A stretch of 64,000 nucleotides of DNA from positions 6,634,001-6,698,000 of the forward strand of contig NZ_CP107853.1 in assembly GCF_036013525.1 (NCBI RefSeq), written 5' to 3'. A model generated the notes under the pieces. It was not told where the DNA came from. It ran no database searches and worked only from the letters and a program-made list of their open reading frames with translations. Positions 39,079-47,922 of the stretch are shown here, one piece after another. How positions within the stretch are numbered: position 1 is the first letter of the stretch; each line of letters starts with the position of its first letter. This DNA is from Nonomuraea sp. NBC_00507 (GTDB taxonomy: Bacteria; Actinomycetota; Actinomycetes; Streptosporangiales; Streptosporangiaceae). A program made the translations under genes and the position numbers.

Positions 39079-39621
39079 GTGACCTCCACCATGGTCATTC
39101 TGATCGTGGGCATCGTCGTGGTGCTCATGGCGGTGTACGTCTCCTGGCGGGCCGGCCGGCTCGACCGCCTGCACATCCGCCTGGAGCTGGCCCGCGAGTC
39201 GCTGGACGCCGCGCTGATGCGGCGCCGCGCGGTGGTGCTGGAGCTGGCCGGCGCGCGCCTGCTGGACCCGGCCACGTCGCTGGTGCTGGCCGCGGCCGCC
39301 CATGAGGCCAGGAGCGCCGGGCCCGAGGAGCGTGAGCACGCGGAGAGCGACCTGTCGCGGGCGCTGCGGGCGGCGGTGGACCAGGAGCGGTTCAGGGAGA
39401 AGCTGTCGGAGTCGCCTGGCGGCCGCGACCTGCTGGAGGAGCTCGACACGGCCGTGGCCAAGGTCGTCTACTCACGGCGCTTTTATAACAATGCGGTGGC
39501 GGTCACCCGTTCGGCGCAGCGCCGCTGGCTAGCGAGAACCCTGCGCCTGGCGGGTCATACGGAGTATCCCGATTTCTTCGAAATTGATGACAATCCGCCT
39601 GCGACTATGGCAACTGAATGA
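39079..39621 (+). CDS. LemA-like membrane-anchored helical protein
   Basis: A 180-residue protein with one N-terminal transmembrane helix (MVILIVGIVVVLMAVYVSW, residues ~5-23) and a long charged helical domain. The region VVYSRRFYNNAVAVTRSAQRRW with PDFFEID near the end resembles the C-terminal part of LemA proteins (YN..V motif and terminal FFE). This similarity is weak, so LemA-like is an inference. The N-out, cytosolic-in orientation follows from the short N terminus and Arg/Lys after the helix. It begins 25 bases after pimA at GTG 39079 and is probably the last gene of the PIM operon. Confidence 0.75.
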   Translation: MTSTMVILIVGIVVVLMAVYVSWRAGRLDRLHIRLELARESLDAALMRRRAVVLELAGARLLDPATSLVLAAAAHEARSAGPEEREHAESDLSRALRAAVDQERFREKLSESPGGRDLLEELDTAVAKVVYSRRFYNNAVAVTRSAQRRWLARTLRLAGHTEYPDFFEIDDNPPATMATE

Positions 39622-39632
39622 CCTGATTTGGG

Positions 39633-39648
39633 GAAGCCAGTAAGCTTC
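39633..39648 (+). terminator. Weak hairpin after the LemA-like gene
   Basis: GAAGC (39633-39637) and GCTTC (39644-39648) pair around a 6-base loop just after the LemA-like stop; a short T-rich run (GGTTTTCGG) follows a few bases on. The 5-bp stem is weak, so this is a tentative end of the PIM operon. Confidence 0.4.
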
Positions 39649-39683
39649 ATCCGGTTTTCGGGCTGAAGCGAGGAGTGTTGCAG

Positions 39684-40697
39684 GTGCGGCTACCCCGGAT
39701 GATCACGCTCACACTTGCCGGAGCGGCCGTGCTGCTGCCCGTCGCGGCCTGCTCGTCGGACGAGCCGGCTCCAGGCAAGGTGCCACAGGCCGCTACCGTG
39801 GCGCCGAGCGAGGAGCCCGCCGAGGTCGAGGCGCACCCGTTCACCGGCAAGCCGTACGACGCGCTCAAGCCGGTGCTCGCCGTGAAGATCGAGAACACCG
39901 CGGCGGGCAAGCCCCAGCTGGGGCTGAAGAGCGCGGACATCGTCTACATCGAGCAGGTCGAGGCCGGGCTGACCCGGCTCATGGCGATCTTCTCCTCCAA
40001 GCTGCCGGCCAAGGTGGGCCCGGTCCGCAGCGCCCGCATCTCCGACCTGCACATCGCGCCGATGTTCGGCAAGCCGGCCTTCTCCTACTCGGGTGCGCAG
40101 ACCCTGATGTTGCCGCTGATCGCCGAGGCGTCGCTGTTCGACGTCGGAGACACCCGCAACCCGGGGGCGTACTTCCGGCAGCCGGGCCGCTTCGCCCCGT
40201 ACAACCTGTTCGCCAACACCAAGCAGCTGGTGGCCAAGGCGCCCAAGGCCAGCAAGGCCAAGGACGTCGGCTTCACCTTCGGCGACGCGCCGGCCGAGGG
40301 CGGCGTGGAGAAGAAGGCGTACACCGTCAAGTGGCCCGCCGCGCGCTTCACCTTCGCCTGGTCCGAGCAGCGCAAGATGTGGATGATCTGGCAGGACGGC
40401 AAGAAGGACATGGCCGCCGAGGGCGGGCAGCTCGGCGCGCCGACGATCGTCATCCAGTACACCAAGACGGAGCGCTCGCAGTTCCACGACAAGAACGACA
40501 GCTACACGCCGCTGGTGCACACCACGGGCAAGGGCTCGGCGATCGTGCTGCGCGACGGTAAAGCTTTCAAAGCCAAGTGGGAACGGGAATCGGAGAAGGA
40601 CGGCACGACGTTCACCACGGAGAGCGGCGAGCCGATGAACTTCGCCCCCGGCCAGGTCTGGGTGGCTCTCGCCAGCCGCAAGCCCGTGATCCCCTGA
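39684..40697 (+). CDS. DUF3048-domain lipoprotein (YerB-like)
   Basis: A 337-residue exported lipoprotein. GTG 39684 is chosen because AGGAG sits 8 bases upstream; it opens a lipoprotein signal (ITLTLAGAAVLLPVAAC) with lipobox VAAC, so the mature protein starts at Cys ~24. The DUF3048 fold spans about residues 50-330: KPVLAVKIENTAAGKPQ, DIVYIEQVEAGLTRLMAIF, VGPVRSARISDLHIAPMF, and the C-terminal FTTESGEPMNFAPGQVWVAL. Family members (B. subtilis YerB) are surface lipoproteins of unknown function, probably binding or modifying wall material. It has its own upstream gap of 62 bases after the PIM operon. Confidence 0.92.
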   Translation: MRLPRMITLTLAGAAVLLPVAACSSDEPAPGKVPQAATVAPSEEPAEVEAHPFTGKPYDALKPVLAVKIENTAAGKPQLGLKSADIVYIEQVEAGLTRLMAIFSSKLPAKVGPVRSARISDLHIAPMFGKPAFSYSGAQTLMLPLIAEASLFDVGDTRNPGAYFRQPGRFAPYNLFANTKQLVAKAPKASKAKDVGFTFGDAPAEGGVEKKAYTVKWPAARFTFAWSEQRKMWMIWQDGKKDMAAEGGQLGAPTIVIQYTKTERSQFHDKNDSYTPLVHTTGKGSAIVLRDGKAFKAKWERESEKDGTTFTTESGEPMNFAPGQVWVALASRKPVIP

Positions 40698-40819
40698 TCA
40701 TCCTGTACAAGCTGGGCGACAAATCCTGACATCTTGGCATGTCGGGGTGGGAGTCCATCAGGACCTACCATGGGCTTGATAACTTACCGATTCGCCCTTG
40801 AGAGCCCGTGAGGAAGACC

Positions 40820-41740
40820 GTGTCCAGCAGCACGCCCCAGACCCCGCCGACCACTGGCCCCGTCACCGGAACCGCCCGCGTCAAGCGAGGCATGGCCGAG
40901 ATGCTCAAGGGCGGCGTCATCATGGACGTCGTCACGCCCGAGCAGGCCAAGATCGCTGAGGACGCCGGCGCGGTGGCCGTCATGGCCCTCGAGCGCGTGC
41001 CCGCCGACATCCGCGCGCAAGGCGGCGTGTCCCGGATGAGCGACCCGGACATGATCGACGGCATCATCAACGCCGTGTCGATCCCCGTCATGGCCAAGGC
41101 CCGCATCGGCCACTTCCTCGAGGCCCGGGTGCTGCAGTCGCTCGGCGTGGACTACGTCGACGAGTCCGAGGTGCTCACCCCGGCCGACTACGCCAACCAC
41201 ATCGACAAGTGGCAGTTCACGGTGCCGTTCGTGTGCGGCGCCACCAACCTGGGCGAGGCGCTGCGCCGCATCACCGAGGGCGCGGCCATGATCCGCTCCA
41301 AGGGCGAGGCGGGCACCGGCGACGTCTCCAACGCCGTCACCCACATGCGCACTATCCGCGCCGAGCTCAAGCGGCTGGCCTCGCTGCCCGAGGATGAGCT
41401 GTACGTGGCCGCCAAGGAGCTGCAGGCCCCCTACGAGCTGGTGGCCGAGGTCGCCAAGGCCGGCAAGCTGCCGGTCGTGCTGTTCACCGCGGGCGGCATC
41501 GCCACCCCGGCCGACGCCGCGATGATGATGCAGCTGGGCGCCGAGGGCGTGTTCGTCGGCTCGGGCATCTTCAAGTCGGGTGACCCGGCCAAGCGCGCCG
41601 CGGCCATCGTCAAGGCCACCACGTTCCACGACGACCCCGACGTCATCGCCAAGGTCTCGCGCGGCCTGGGCGAGGCTATGGTCGGCATCAACGTCGACGA
41701 CATCCCGCAGCCGCACCGCCTGGCCGAGCGCGGCTGGTAG
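40820..41740 (+). CDS. pdxS: Pyridoxal 5'-phosphate synthase lyase subunit PdxS
   Basis: A 306-residue subunit of the DXP-independent PLP synthase, a dodecameric TIM barrel that makes PLP from ribose-5-phosphate, glyceraldehyde-3-phosphate and ammonia from PdxT. Key parts are [17 protein letters not shown] (catalytic Asp), [10 protein letters not shown] (Schiff-base Lys), [24 protein letters not shown] (second catalytic Lys) and [14 protein letters not shown] with [10 protein letters not shown] for phosphate binding. GTG 40820 has GAGGAAG before it and is preferred to GTG 40808. A clear terminator follows at 41843. The partner pdxT lies 3 kb downstream, after two unrelated genes. Confidence 0.97.
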   Translation: MSSSTPQTPPTTGPVTGTARVKRGMAEMLKGGVIMDVVTPEQAKIAEDAGAVAVMALERVPADIRAQGGVSRMSDPDMIDGIINAVSIPVMAKARIGHFLEARVLQSLGVDYVDESEVLTPADYANHIDKWQFTVPFVCGATNLGEALRRITEGAAMIRSKGEAGTGDVSNAVTHMRTIRAELKRLASLPEDELYVAAKELQAPYELVAEVAKAGKLPVVLFTAGGIATPADAAMMMQLGAEGVFVGSGIFKSGDPAKRAAAIVKATTFHDDPDVIAKVSRGLGEAMVGINVDDIPQPHRLAERGW

Positions 41741-41842
41741 TCCGGCGCGTCGTTGCAGGCCACGGACCTGCCTCCAGTGAGATGATCACTGCGGGCGGGG
41801 GCGCTGCCGGACGACGGTGACGACGGAAATTTCCGAAAGAGG

Positions 41843-41870
41843 CGACATCCGCGAAGGATGTCGTCTTTTT
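41843..41870 (+). terminator. Intrinsic terminator with U-tract after pdxS
   Basis: CGACATCC (41843-41850), loop GCGAA, GGATGTCG (41856-41863), then TCTTTTT (41864-41870): a classical Rho-independent terminator, one of the few in this window with a run of T. It separates pdxS from phoD and pdxT. Confidence 0.9.
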
Positions 41871-41957
41871 CGTGTTGTGCGGTGTTAACTACGCAGTCAT
41901 GATCGTCAGTAAGGCTACGGGAAACCCCCTCACCCTCGATCGTCCCAGGAGCCACTG

Positions 41958-43643
41958 ATGCCCAAGCTGAACCGCCGGCATTTCCTCGTCACCGGCTTAG
42001 CGGCAGGCGCCGCGGCGGCCATCCCGGCCACCGCCGCGCACGCCGACGATCCGGATCCTGCCGCCGAAACCGCCCAGAGCCTGGCCTCGCGCGGGCTGCG
42101 CACCGACCCGTTCACGCTCGGCGTCGCCTCCGGCGATCCCGACCACGAGGGCTTCGTGTTGTGGACCAGGCTCGCCCAGGAGCCTCTCGCCGAGGACGGC
42201 CTCGGCGGCATGCCGCAGCGCCCGTTCCCGGTGCTGTGGCAGGTGTACGCCGACGAGCGCCTTCGCCGCGTCGTCCGCTCCGGCGTGAGCGTGGCCGCGC
42301 CGGAATGGGGTCACAGCGTGCACGTCGAGCTGCAGAACCTCAGCTCCGACCGCGAGTACTGGTACCGCTTCCGCGTCGGCCCGTACGTCTCGCACGTCGG
42401 CCGCACCCGCACGGCCCCGCACCCGCTGTCGTACGGCGGCGGGCTGGCCATGGCCTTCGTCTCCTGCGCGCAGTTCGAGCACGGCTACTTCACGTCCTAC
42501 CGCAGGCTGGCCGAGGAGCACCCCGACCTGATCCTGCACCTGGGCGATTACCAGTACGAGTACACCAAGAACACCTACAACATCCCCGGCGGCAACATCC
42601 GCCACCATGAGGGCCCCGAGACCGAGACCCTGGCCAACTACCGCCAGCGCCACGCCCAGTACAAGGCCGACCCCGACCTGCAGGCCGCGCACGCCGCCGC
42701 GCCGTGGCTGGTGGTGTGGGACGACCACGAGCTGGACAACAACTGGGCCGACGAGGTGCCGGAGCGGCCCGAGATCCCCCAGCCGAACTTCCTGTCCCGC
42801 CGCGAGGCCGCCTTCCGCGCCTACTACGAGAACATGCCGCTGCGCCGCACCTCCATCCCGCGCGGCATCGACATGCAGCTCTACCGGCGCATCCGCTGGG
42901 GCAGGATGGCCACCTTCCACATGCTCGACACCCGCCAGTACCGCGACGACCAGGGCTGCGGCGACGGCTACAAGGACTGCCCGGCCTCCATCGACCCCGC
43001 CCGCTCGATCACCGGGGCCGAGCAGGAGGCGTGGCTGCTGGACGGGTTCCGCCAGTCGCGGGCCCAGTGGGACATCCTCGGGCAGCAGGTGTTCTTCGCC
43101 CAGCGTGACAACAACGCCGGGCCCGCCAAGGTCACCAGCCAGGACGCCTGGGACGGCTACGTGGCCTCCCGGCGCCGCATCACGCAGGGCTGGGTCGATG
43201 CGCAGGTGCGCAACCCCGTGGTGCTGACCGGCGACGTGCACGCGCACTGGGCCAGCGACCTCAAGCTCGACTACGACGACCCGACCGGGCCGTCGGTGGG
43301 CTCCGAACTGGTGGCCACGTCGATCTCCACCGGCGGGAACGGGACCGACTCCGACCCGGCCACGCATCCGTTCCTGACGATCAACCCGCACCTGAAGTTC
43401 TACAACAACCAGCGCGGATACGTGCTGACGAAGATCGAGCGTGAGCAGATGGCGGCCGACTTCAAGGTCGTGCCCCGGGTCACCGATCCCGGCGCCGAGG
43501 TCTACACCCGGGCCACGTTCGTCATCGAGGACCGGGTGCCGGGGGTGCAGCAGACGTACCTGCGGCCGCTCGACCCGACGATCCTGCGCAGGCAGCCGAT
43601 GACGAGCGAGGAGACCGTCCGCCTGGAGACCGAGCGCCCCTAG
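41958..43643 (+). CDS. PhoD-like alkaline phosphatase, Tat-exported
   Basis: A 561-residue exported phosphodiesterase/phosphatase. The signal peptide has the twin-arginine motif RRHFLV (residues 6-11), a hydrophobic core and a cleavage site near TAAHA. A PhoD N-terminal domain (~45-150, from FTLGVASGDPDHEGFVLWTRL) is followed by the metallophosphatase core: FVSCAQFEHGYF, HLGDYQYEY, VWDDHELDNNW and LTGDVHAHW hold the Fe/Ca ligands. PhoD enzymes release phosphate from phospho-mono- and diesters outside the cell. ATG 41958 follows CCAGGAG. A TTA codon lies at 41997-41999. No clear PhoP box is seen in the 217-base upstream gap. A strong terminator follows. Confidence 0.95.
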   Translation: MPKLNRRHFLVTGLAAGAAAAIPATAAHADDPDPAAETAQSLASRGLRTDPFTLGVASGDPDHEGFVLWTRLAQEPLAEDGLGGMPQRPFPVLWQVYADERLRRVVRSGVSVAAPEWGHSVHVELQNLSSDREYWYRFRVGPYVSHVGRTRTAPHPLSYGGGLAMAFVSCAQFEHGYFTSYRRLAEEHPDLILHLGDYQYEYTKNTYNIPGGNIRHHEGPETETLANYRQRHAQYKADPDLQAAHAAAPWLVVWDDHELDNNWADEVPERPEIPQPNFLSRREAAFRAYYENMPLRRTSIPRGIDMQLYRRIRWGRMATFHMLDTRQYRDDQGCGDGYKDCPASIDPARSITGAEQEAWLLDGFRQSRAQWDILGQQVFFAQRDNNAGPAKVTSQDAWDGYVASRRRITQGWVDAQVRNPVVLTGDVHAHWASDLKLDYDDPTGPSVGSELVATSISTGGNGTDSDPATHPFLTINPHLKFYNNQRGYVLTKIEREQMAADFKVVPRVTDPGAEVYTRATFVIEDRVPGVQQTYLRPLDPTILRRQPMTSEETVRLETERP

Positions 43644-43644
43644 C

Positions 43645-43685
43645 GACCACACCGGCCCGGCCGCCGTCGCGGCCGGGCTGTGGTC
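43645..43685 (+). terminator. Long two-part hairpin after phoD
   Basis: Outer arms GACCACA (43645-43651) and TGTGGTC (43679-43685) enclose an inner perfect 10-bp stem GCCCGGCCGC / GCGGCCGGGC (43655-43664 / 43669-43678) with a CGTC loop; three bases bulge on the left. It starts two bases after the phoD stop. Confidence 0.88.
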
Positions 43686-43744
43686 CTCCTGCTCAGGCGC
43701 ACCGTCGGCGCCAAGGCGGTGCCCGCTCACTAGGATGTCCGACC

Positions 43745-44596
43745 ATGGTGGGACATGTCCTGCTCCTTGTGGCCGGATTGCTGGTGGCGCCCGCGCGTGC
43801 CGATCTGTCGGTCATGACCTGGAACGTCTGCACCGGCACCAACTCCGCCTGCCGCCTCTACCGGGCGAGCGCGCTCGAACTGGCCGAGACGATCGGCACG
43901 TACGCGCTCGACCAGCCGGTCAAACCCGACGTGATCTTCCTGCAGGAATTCTGCACAGGTGCGACCGGCACGCTGGAGCTCTGGCTGGAGCAACGCACCG
44001 GCCGCGGCTGGACGATCGGCTCGTGGGGCCTGCAGTCCGCGGACGGCGCCCCGTACGCCTGCCACCCCGACCGCCTCGGCCGCCCGCGCGGCGCGCAGAG
44101 CATCGCCGTCGCGGTGGCGGGCGACGCCGCCACGTTCGAGATCCATCCGCTGCCCGCCCCGCCCTGGTATGTCAAGCGCGCCGCCGTCTGCGCGACCATC
44201 CCCGCCAGGAAGGTCCACGCCTGCGGCACCCACCTGTCCTCCGGCGCCCAGTACGACGACCGGCAGCCCGGCGCGCCCTACCGGACCAGGCAGCTGAAAC
44301 GACTGCTGGAGGTCGTCGCCAAGCCCGGATACCGGACGATCGCCGGAGGCGACCTCAACGTCTCGCCCCCGGACGGTGGGTACGGCAGCGCCGCCGGCCG
44401 CCGCGCGGTCGCGCCGTGGTACCGGGCGTATCAGGAATGCGACCAGCGCGGCGCGCGGCGCACCGGACGCTGGAGCCGCGAGGGCAAGAAACTCGACTAC
44501 CTGTTCGCCCCGAAAGGCACGGTGCGGCGCTGCCACGTCGACCGCCGCGTCATCCTGTCCGACCACAAACCCGTCTACGCCAAGCTGGCCCTGTAG
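43745..44596 (+). CDS. Secreted endonuclease/exonuclease/phosphatase-family protein
   Basis: A 283-residue exported EEP-superfamily protein (DNase I/sphingomyelinase fold). Residues 1-19 form a signal peptide (VLLLVAGLLVAPARA). Active-site motifs occur in order: MTWNVC near 24-29, VIFLQEF (metal Glu) near 63, CGTHLSSG (catalytic His region) near 160, AGGDLNVSP near 201, KLDYLFAP near 248 and the terminal SDHKPVYA (catalytic His near 275). Several Cys suit an extracellular protein. Possible substrates are DNA, phospholipids or nucleotides; none can be chosen. Lies between phoD and pdxT with its own 100-base upstream region. Confidence 0.9.
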   Translation: MVGHVLLLVAGLLVAPARADLSVMTWNVCTGTNSACRLYRASALELAETIGTYALDQPVKPDVIFLQEFCTGATGTLELWLEQRTGRGWTIGSWGLQSADGAPYACHPDRLGRPRGAQSIAVAVAGDAATFEIHPLPAPPWYVKRAAVCATIPARKVHACGTHLSSGAQYDDRQPGAPYRTRQLKRLLEVVAKPGYRTIAGGDLNVSPPDGGYGSAAGRRAVAPWYRAYQECDQRGARRTGRWSREGKKLDYLFAPKGTVRRCHVDRRVILSDHKPVYAKLAL

Positions 44597-44712
44597 GCGC
44601 GGACTGCGTCCGCCACCTGCAGCGCGCCGCTGAACGCGCGCCGCTGAAGGAAGATGCCAGGCCATCCTGGTGTTGAATGGTCGGTACCCGCACCCGAACG
44701 GAAGGATCGACT

Positions 44713-45291
44713 GTGCCCACGATCGGCGTACTCGCTCTCCAAGGAGACGTGCGCGAGCATGTGCGCATGCTTCAGGAGGCAGGCGCGACGGCCCATGCCG
44801 TCCGCAGACCGGCCGAGCTGGACGCGGTCGACGGACTCGTCATCCCCGGCGGCGAGTCCACCACCATGTGGAAGCTCGCCGAGACCTTCGACATGCTCCA
44901 GCCGCTGCGGATGCGGATCAAGGAGGGCATGCCCGCCTACGGTTCCTGCGCCGGCATGATCATGCTGGCCGACAGGATCGAGGACGGCATCGCCGGGCAG
45001 CAGACGATCGGCGGCATCGACATGGTGGTCAGGCGCAACGCGTTCGGCCGCCAGGTGGACTCGTTCGAGGAGGATCTGGACTTCGCGGGCGACCGGGTGC
45101 ACGCGGTGTTCATCCGCGCTCCCTGGGTCGAATCCGTCGGCGGCGATGTCGAAGTGCTGGGCCGGTGCGAGCCTGGGGATAGGATCGTCGCGGTCCGTCA
45201 AGGTCCGCTGCTCGCGACATCGTTCCACCCCGAACTCACCGGGGACGCTCGCGTGCACCGTTACTTCGTAGACATGGTTAGGGAGCTCTAA
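44713..45291 (+). CDS. pdxT: Pyridoxal 5'-phosphate synthase glutaminase subunit PdxT
   Basis: A 192-residue class I glutamine amidotransferase that supplies ammonia to PdxS. The catalytic triad is visible: Cys79 in YGSCAGM, His172 and Glu174 in SFHPEL. Other family parts are [12 protein letters not shown] at the N terminus, the oxyanion region [11 protein letters not shown] near 46 and the RAPWVE loop. GTG 44713 has GAAGG 7 bases upstream; the in-frame codons before it are not family-like. Transcription probably starts separately from pdxS, since a terminator and two genes separate them. The YebC gene starts 3 bases after its stop, so those two are cotranscribed. Confidence 0.96.
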   Translation: MPTIGVLALQGDVREHVRMLQEAGATAHAVRRPAELDAVDGLVIPGGESTTMWKLAETFDMLQPLRMRIKEGMPAYGSCAGMIMLADRIEDGIAGQQTIGGIDMVVRRNAFGRQVDSFEEDLDFAGDRVHAVFIRAPWVESVGGDVEVLGRCEPGDRIVAVRQGPLLATSFHPELTGDARVHRYFVDMVREL

Positions 45292-45294
45292 GTA

Positions 45295-46050
45295 ATGTCC
45301 GGCCACTCCAAATGGGCGACGACGAAGCACAAGAAGGCAGCGCTCGACGCCAAGCGGGGCAAGCTGTTCGCCAAGCTCATCAAGAACATCGAAGTGGCGG
45401 CCCGCACCGGTGGCCCTGACCCGGACGCCAACCCCACCCTCTTCGACGCCATCTTCAAGGCGAAGAAGAACTCCGTGCCCAACGACAACATCGAGCGGGC
45501 CCGCAAGCGCGGCGGCGGTCTGGAGGCCGGCGGCGCCGACTGGCAGACGATCATGTACGAGGGTTACGCGCCGGGCGGCGTCGCGGTGCTCATCGAGTGC
45601 CTCACCGACAACCGCAACCGCGCCGCCTCCGAGGTGCGCGTCGCGCTGACCCGCAACGGCGGCTCCCTGGCCGACCCCGGGTCCGTGTCCTACATGTTCA
45701 ACCGCAAGGGCGTCGTCATCGTGCCCAAGAACGGGCTCGACGAGGACACCGTGCTGATGGCCGTGCTGGAGGCGGGCGCCGAGGAGGTCAACGACATGGG
45801 TGACTCCTTCGAGGTCGTCTCCGAAGCCGGGGATCTGGTGCCGGTGCGCAAGGCGCTGCAGGAGGCCGGGATCGACTACGACTCGGCCGAGTCGAGCTTC
45901 CTGCCGACGATGAGCGTGCCGCTGGACGAGGAGGGCGCCAAGAAGGTGTTCCGCCTCATCGACGCGCTGGAGGACAGCGACGACGTGCAGAACGTCTTCG
46001 CCAACTTCGACGTCAGCGACGCGGTGCTGGAGCGCCTGGGCGCCGAATAG
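45295..46050 (+). CDS. YebC/PmpR-family transcriptional regulator/translation factor
   Basis: A 251-residue protein of the highly conserved YebC family: it begins [21 protein letters not shown], quoted in part as [12 protein letters not shown], followed by [17 protein letters not shown], then [11 protein letters not shown] and the [13 protein letters not shown] region. The C-terminal part ends in a beta/alpha domain with [12 protein letters not shown]. Family members bind DNA as regulators, and some act on the ribosome at polyproline stretches. The order pdxT-yebC-ruvC is kept in many actinobacteria; here two genes lie between yebC and ruvC. Confidence 0.95.
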   Translation: MSGHSKWATTKHKKAALDAKRGKLFAKLIKNIEVAARTGGPDPDANPTLFDAIFKAKKNSVPNDNIERARKRGGGLEAGGADWQTIMYEGYAPGGVAVLIECLTDNRNRAASEVRVALTRNGGSLADPGSVSYMFNRKGVVIVPKNGLDEDTVLMAVLEAGAEEVNDMGDSFEVVSEAGDLVPVRKALQEAGIDYDSAESSFLPTMSVPLDEEGAKKVFRLIDALEDSDDVQNVFANFDVSDAVLERLGAE

Positions 46051-46072
46051 CCGCCTTCTCCGCAAAGCTCTG

Positions 46073-46093
46073 GGGCCCGTTCCTGCCGGGCCC
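46073..46093 (+). terminator. Hairpin after yebC
   Basis: GGGCCCG (46073-46079) and CGGGCCC (46087-46093) form a perfect 7-bp stem with a 7-base loop, 22 bases after the yebC stop. It would end the pdxT-yebC operon before the permease gene. Confidence 0.65.
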
Positions 46094-46204
46094 TGGCTCT
46101 TGCATGCTCAGTTCCGTGCGGTTTCCTCGTGTGGGATCCAAGCCCGGGGCCCGTGGCGACCTTGAGATGCGCGCGAGGCCGGTGGCGGCGTAGGGTCGGG
46201 CGAC

Positions 46205-47911
46205 GTGACTTCCCCCACCCCACCGCAGACGTCCTACCGGGCGCTCGGCTGGCTGCTGGCCGTGCCCGCCCTCTTCGGCGCGCTCATCACGCTGGTGCTG
46301 CCGACGGCGCAGACGATCTGGCTCAGCTTCCAAAGCGGCGGCGTTCTCAAGGAGAGCACCTATGCGGGGATGTCCAACTACGGTGAGGTGCTGGGCGACG
46401 ACGCGTTCTGGCGGGCGCTCGGCTTCACGCTCTCGCTGACCGTCGTGCCGCTGCTCGTGGCCGTGGTCGTGGCGCCGCTGCTGGCGGCGGCTCTCGACTG
46501 GGGCGGCGCCTGGACGCGGCGGGCCGGGCGGATCGTGCTGTCCCTCGCGATCGTCACGTTCTCGCCCGTGGGCGTGGCGGCGGCCTGGATCCAAGGCCTG
46601 AGGCGGGAGGCGTCCGGCCTGGTCGCCCTGGCGCAGGGGCTGAGCGAGCCGGACACGGCGCCGGGCGCGCTGCGCCTGATCGTCGCCGCGGCGACGTTCG
46701 GCGTGGTGTGCTCGCTGGCGGTCATCGCGTTCCTGCCCACCCTGCGCGGCGGCACCGTCGCGCCCGCCATGCTCGTCGTCGGCGTGCTCGTGGCGCTCGC
46801 CACCGTCGCCGTCGGCCTGCAGACCTTCTCGATCGGGCTGGTCCTCACCAACGGAGGCCCTCAGCGCTCCACAGGGACCCTCGCGGGCCTCCAATACGAC
46901 TTCGCCTTCAGGATGGCCCAGTTCGGCCGTGGTGCGGCCGTTGCGACGCTCACAGGTGCAGCCCTCGGCGTGCTGGGGATCGTCGCCACCGTCGTCGTCG
47001 CGGCCTCCCGGCTACGCATCACGCTCGCGCCTGCCGGCGGCACTCCCGCCCCTCCGGCCCCTCAGGCCTTCGCGCGTCCGGACGCCTGGCCGCAGGGCTC
47101 CGCGCCGCTGCCCGATGGATCCGCCGCCGCCGCACCTTCCGGCTCCGGCGGCTCGGACCGGCCGCCGAAGACGGCCGGGGTGGTGGTCGGGGTGGCGGCG
47201 CTGGTCCTCTTCCTGGCCGTGGGGATCCTGCTGTCCTGGCCCTGGATCTCCGGCGTGCTGGGCTCGCCCGGCAGTGCGGCGGGCGGGCTGCGTACGCAGG
47301 TCAACACCTGGGTGCCCGCCGTCGCCGGCGCGCTGGTGTCGGTCGGGGTCTCCTACCTGGCCGCTCTCGGGATCGGCGGTCTGCGGCCGCTCGGGCGCGG
47401 GAGCGAGTGGCTGCTGCTGGTGTTCGCGCCCTGGCTGTTCGTCGGCACCGGCCCCCTCGGCGTGGCGAACTGGCAGAACATGCGCAACCTCGGCCTGGTC
47501 GACACCTTCCTCGCGCTCTTCCCGCCCCTGCTGGTGAGCGTGCCGGCCCTGCTGGTGCTCACCCTGCTGTGCAAGGGACTGGCAGAGCGGAACGACAGGG
47601 ACTTCTTCAGCGGTGTCGTCCTGCCCTCGCTGCCCATGGCCGGCATCCTGGTGGGCGCCGTCGCGCTGGTGAACGCCCAGGACCTGCTCTGGCCGCTGCT
47701 GGTCGCCCAGCAGCCCGGCCTGTTCACGGCGCCCGTCGCCCAGGTGAACGAGCTCGGCCGGTACGCCGTCGCCTCACCCGGTGTCGGCGTCACCACGCCG
47801 CTGCTCGTGGTCGTCGTCGCGCTGGCCATCGTGGTGGCCGCTCAGCTGCTCTATCTCGACCGGCTCGCCGTACGCGCAAATGGTTCGCGGCGCCGTATCC
47901 CGGCTGCGTAA
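46205..47911 (+). CDS. Fused double ABC-sugar-permease-like membrane protein
   Basis: A 568-residue protein that joins two MalF/MalG-type permease halves. The first half (~10-270) resembles a UgpA/MalF permease: LLAVPALFGALITLVLPTAQ, STYAGMSNY, LTNGGPQRSTGTL. A Pro/Ala/Ser-rich linker (~272-320) follows, then a second half (~322-560) resembling UgpE/MalG with NAQDLLWPLLVA. The EAA loop that couples permeases to their ATPase is absent from the first half (the place reads FLPTLRGGTVAPAM) and degenerate in the second (GLAERNDRDFFSGVVLPSLP). No binding protein or ATPase gene is nearby. So transport by the usual ABC cycle is doubtful. GTG 46205 lacks a good ribosome site. The acetyltransferase gene follows after 11 bases. 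Confidence 0.8.
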   Translation: MTSPTPPQTSYRALGWLLAVPALFGALITLVLPTAQTIWLSFQSGGVLKESTYAGMSNYGEVLGDDAFWRALGFTLSLTVVPLLVAVVVAPLLAAALDWGGAWTRRAGRIVLSLAIVTFSPVGVAAAWIQGLRREASGLVALAQGLSEPDTAPGALRLIVAAATFGVVCSLAVIAFLPTLRGGTVAPAMLVVGVLVALATVAVGLQTFSIGLVLTNGGPQRSTGTLAGLQYDFAFRMAQFGRGAAVATLTGAALGVLGIVATVVVAASRLRITLAPAGGTPAPPAPQAFARPDAWPQGSAPLPDGSAAAAPSGSGGSDRPPKTAGVVVGVAALVLFLAVGILLSWPWISGVLGSPGSAAGGLRTQVNTWVPAVAGALVSVGVSYLAALGIGGLRPLGRGSEWLLLVFAPWLFVGTGPLGVANWQNMRNLGLVDTFLALFPPLLVSVPALLVLTLLCKGLAERNDRDFFSGVVLPSLPMAGILVGAVALVNAQDLLWPLLVAQQPGLFTAPVAQVNELGRYAVASPGVGVTTPLLVVVVALAIVVAAQLLYLDRLAVRANGSRRRIPAA

Positions 47912-47922
47912 GTTGGATCATT

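Noticed and set aside
41741..41957. PHO box upstream of phoD
   Set aside because: I looked for GTTCACC-like direct repeats and found none that are convincing.
44622..44649. Two 14-base direct repeats (GCGCGCCGCTGAAC/G) upstream of pdxT as operator
   Set aside because: Only two copies in GC-rich sequence and no promoter placed next to them; kept as a remark only.
46205..47911. Complete ABC importer
   Set aside because: No ATPase or substrate-binding gene is nearby and the EAA coupling loops are missing or degenerate.
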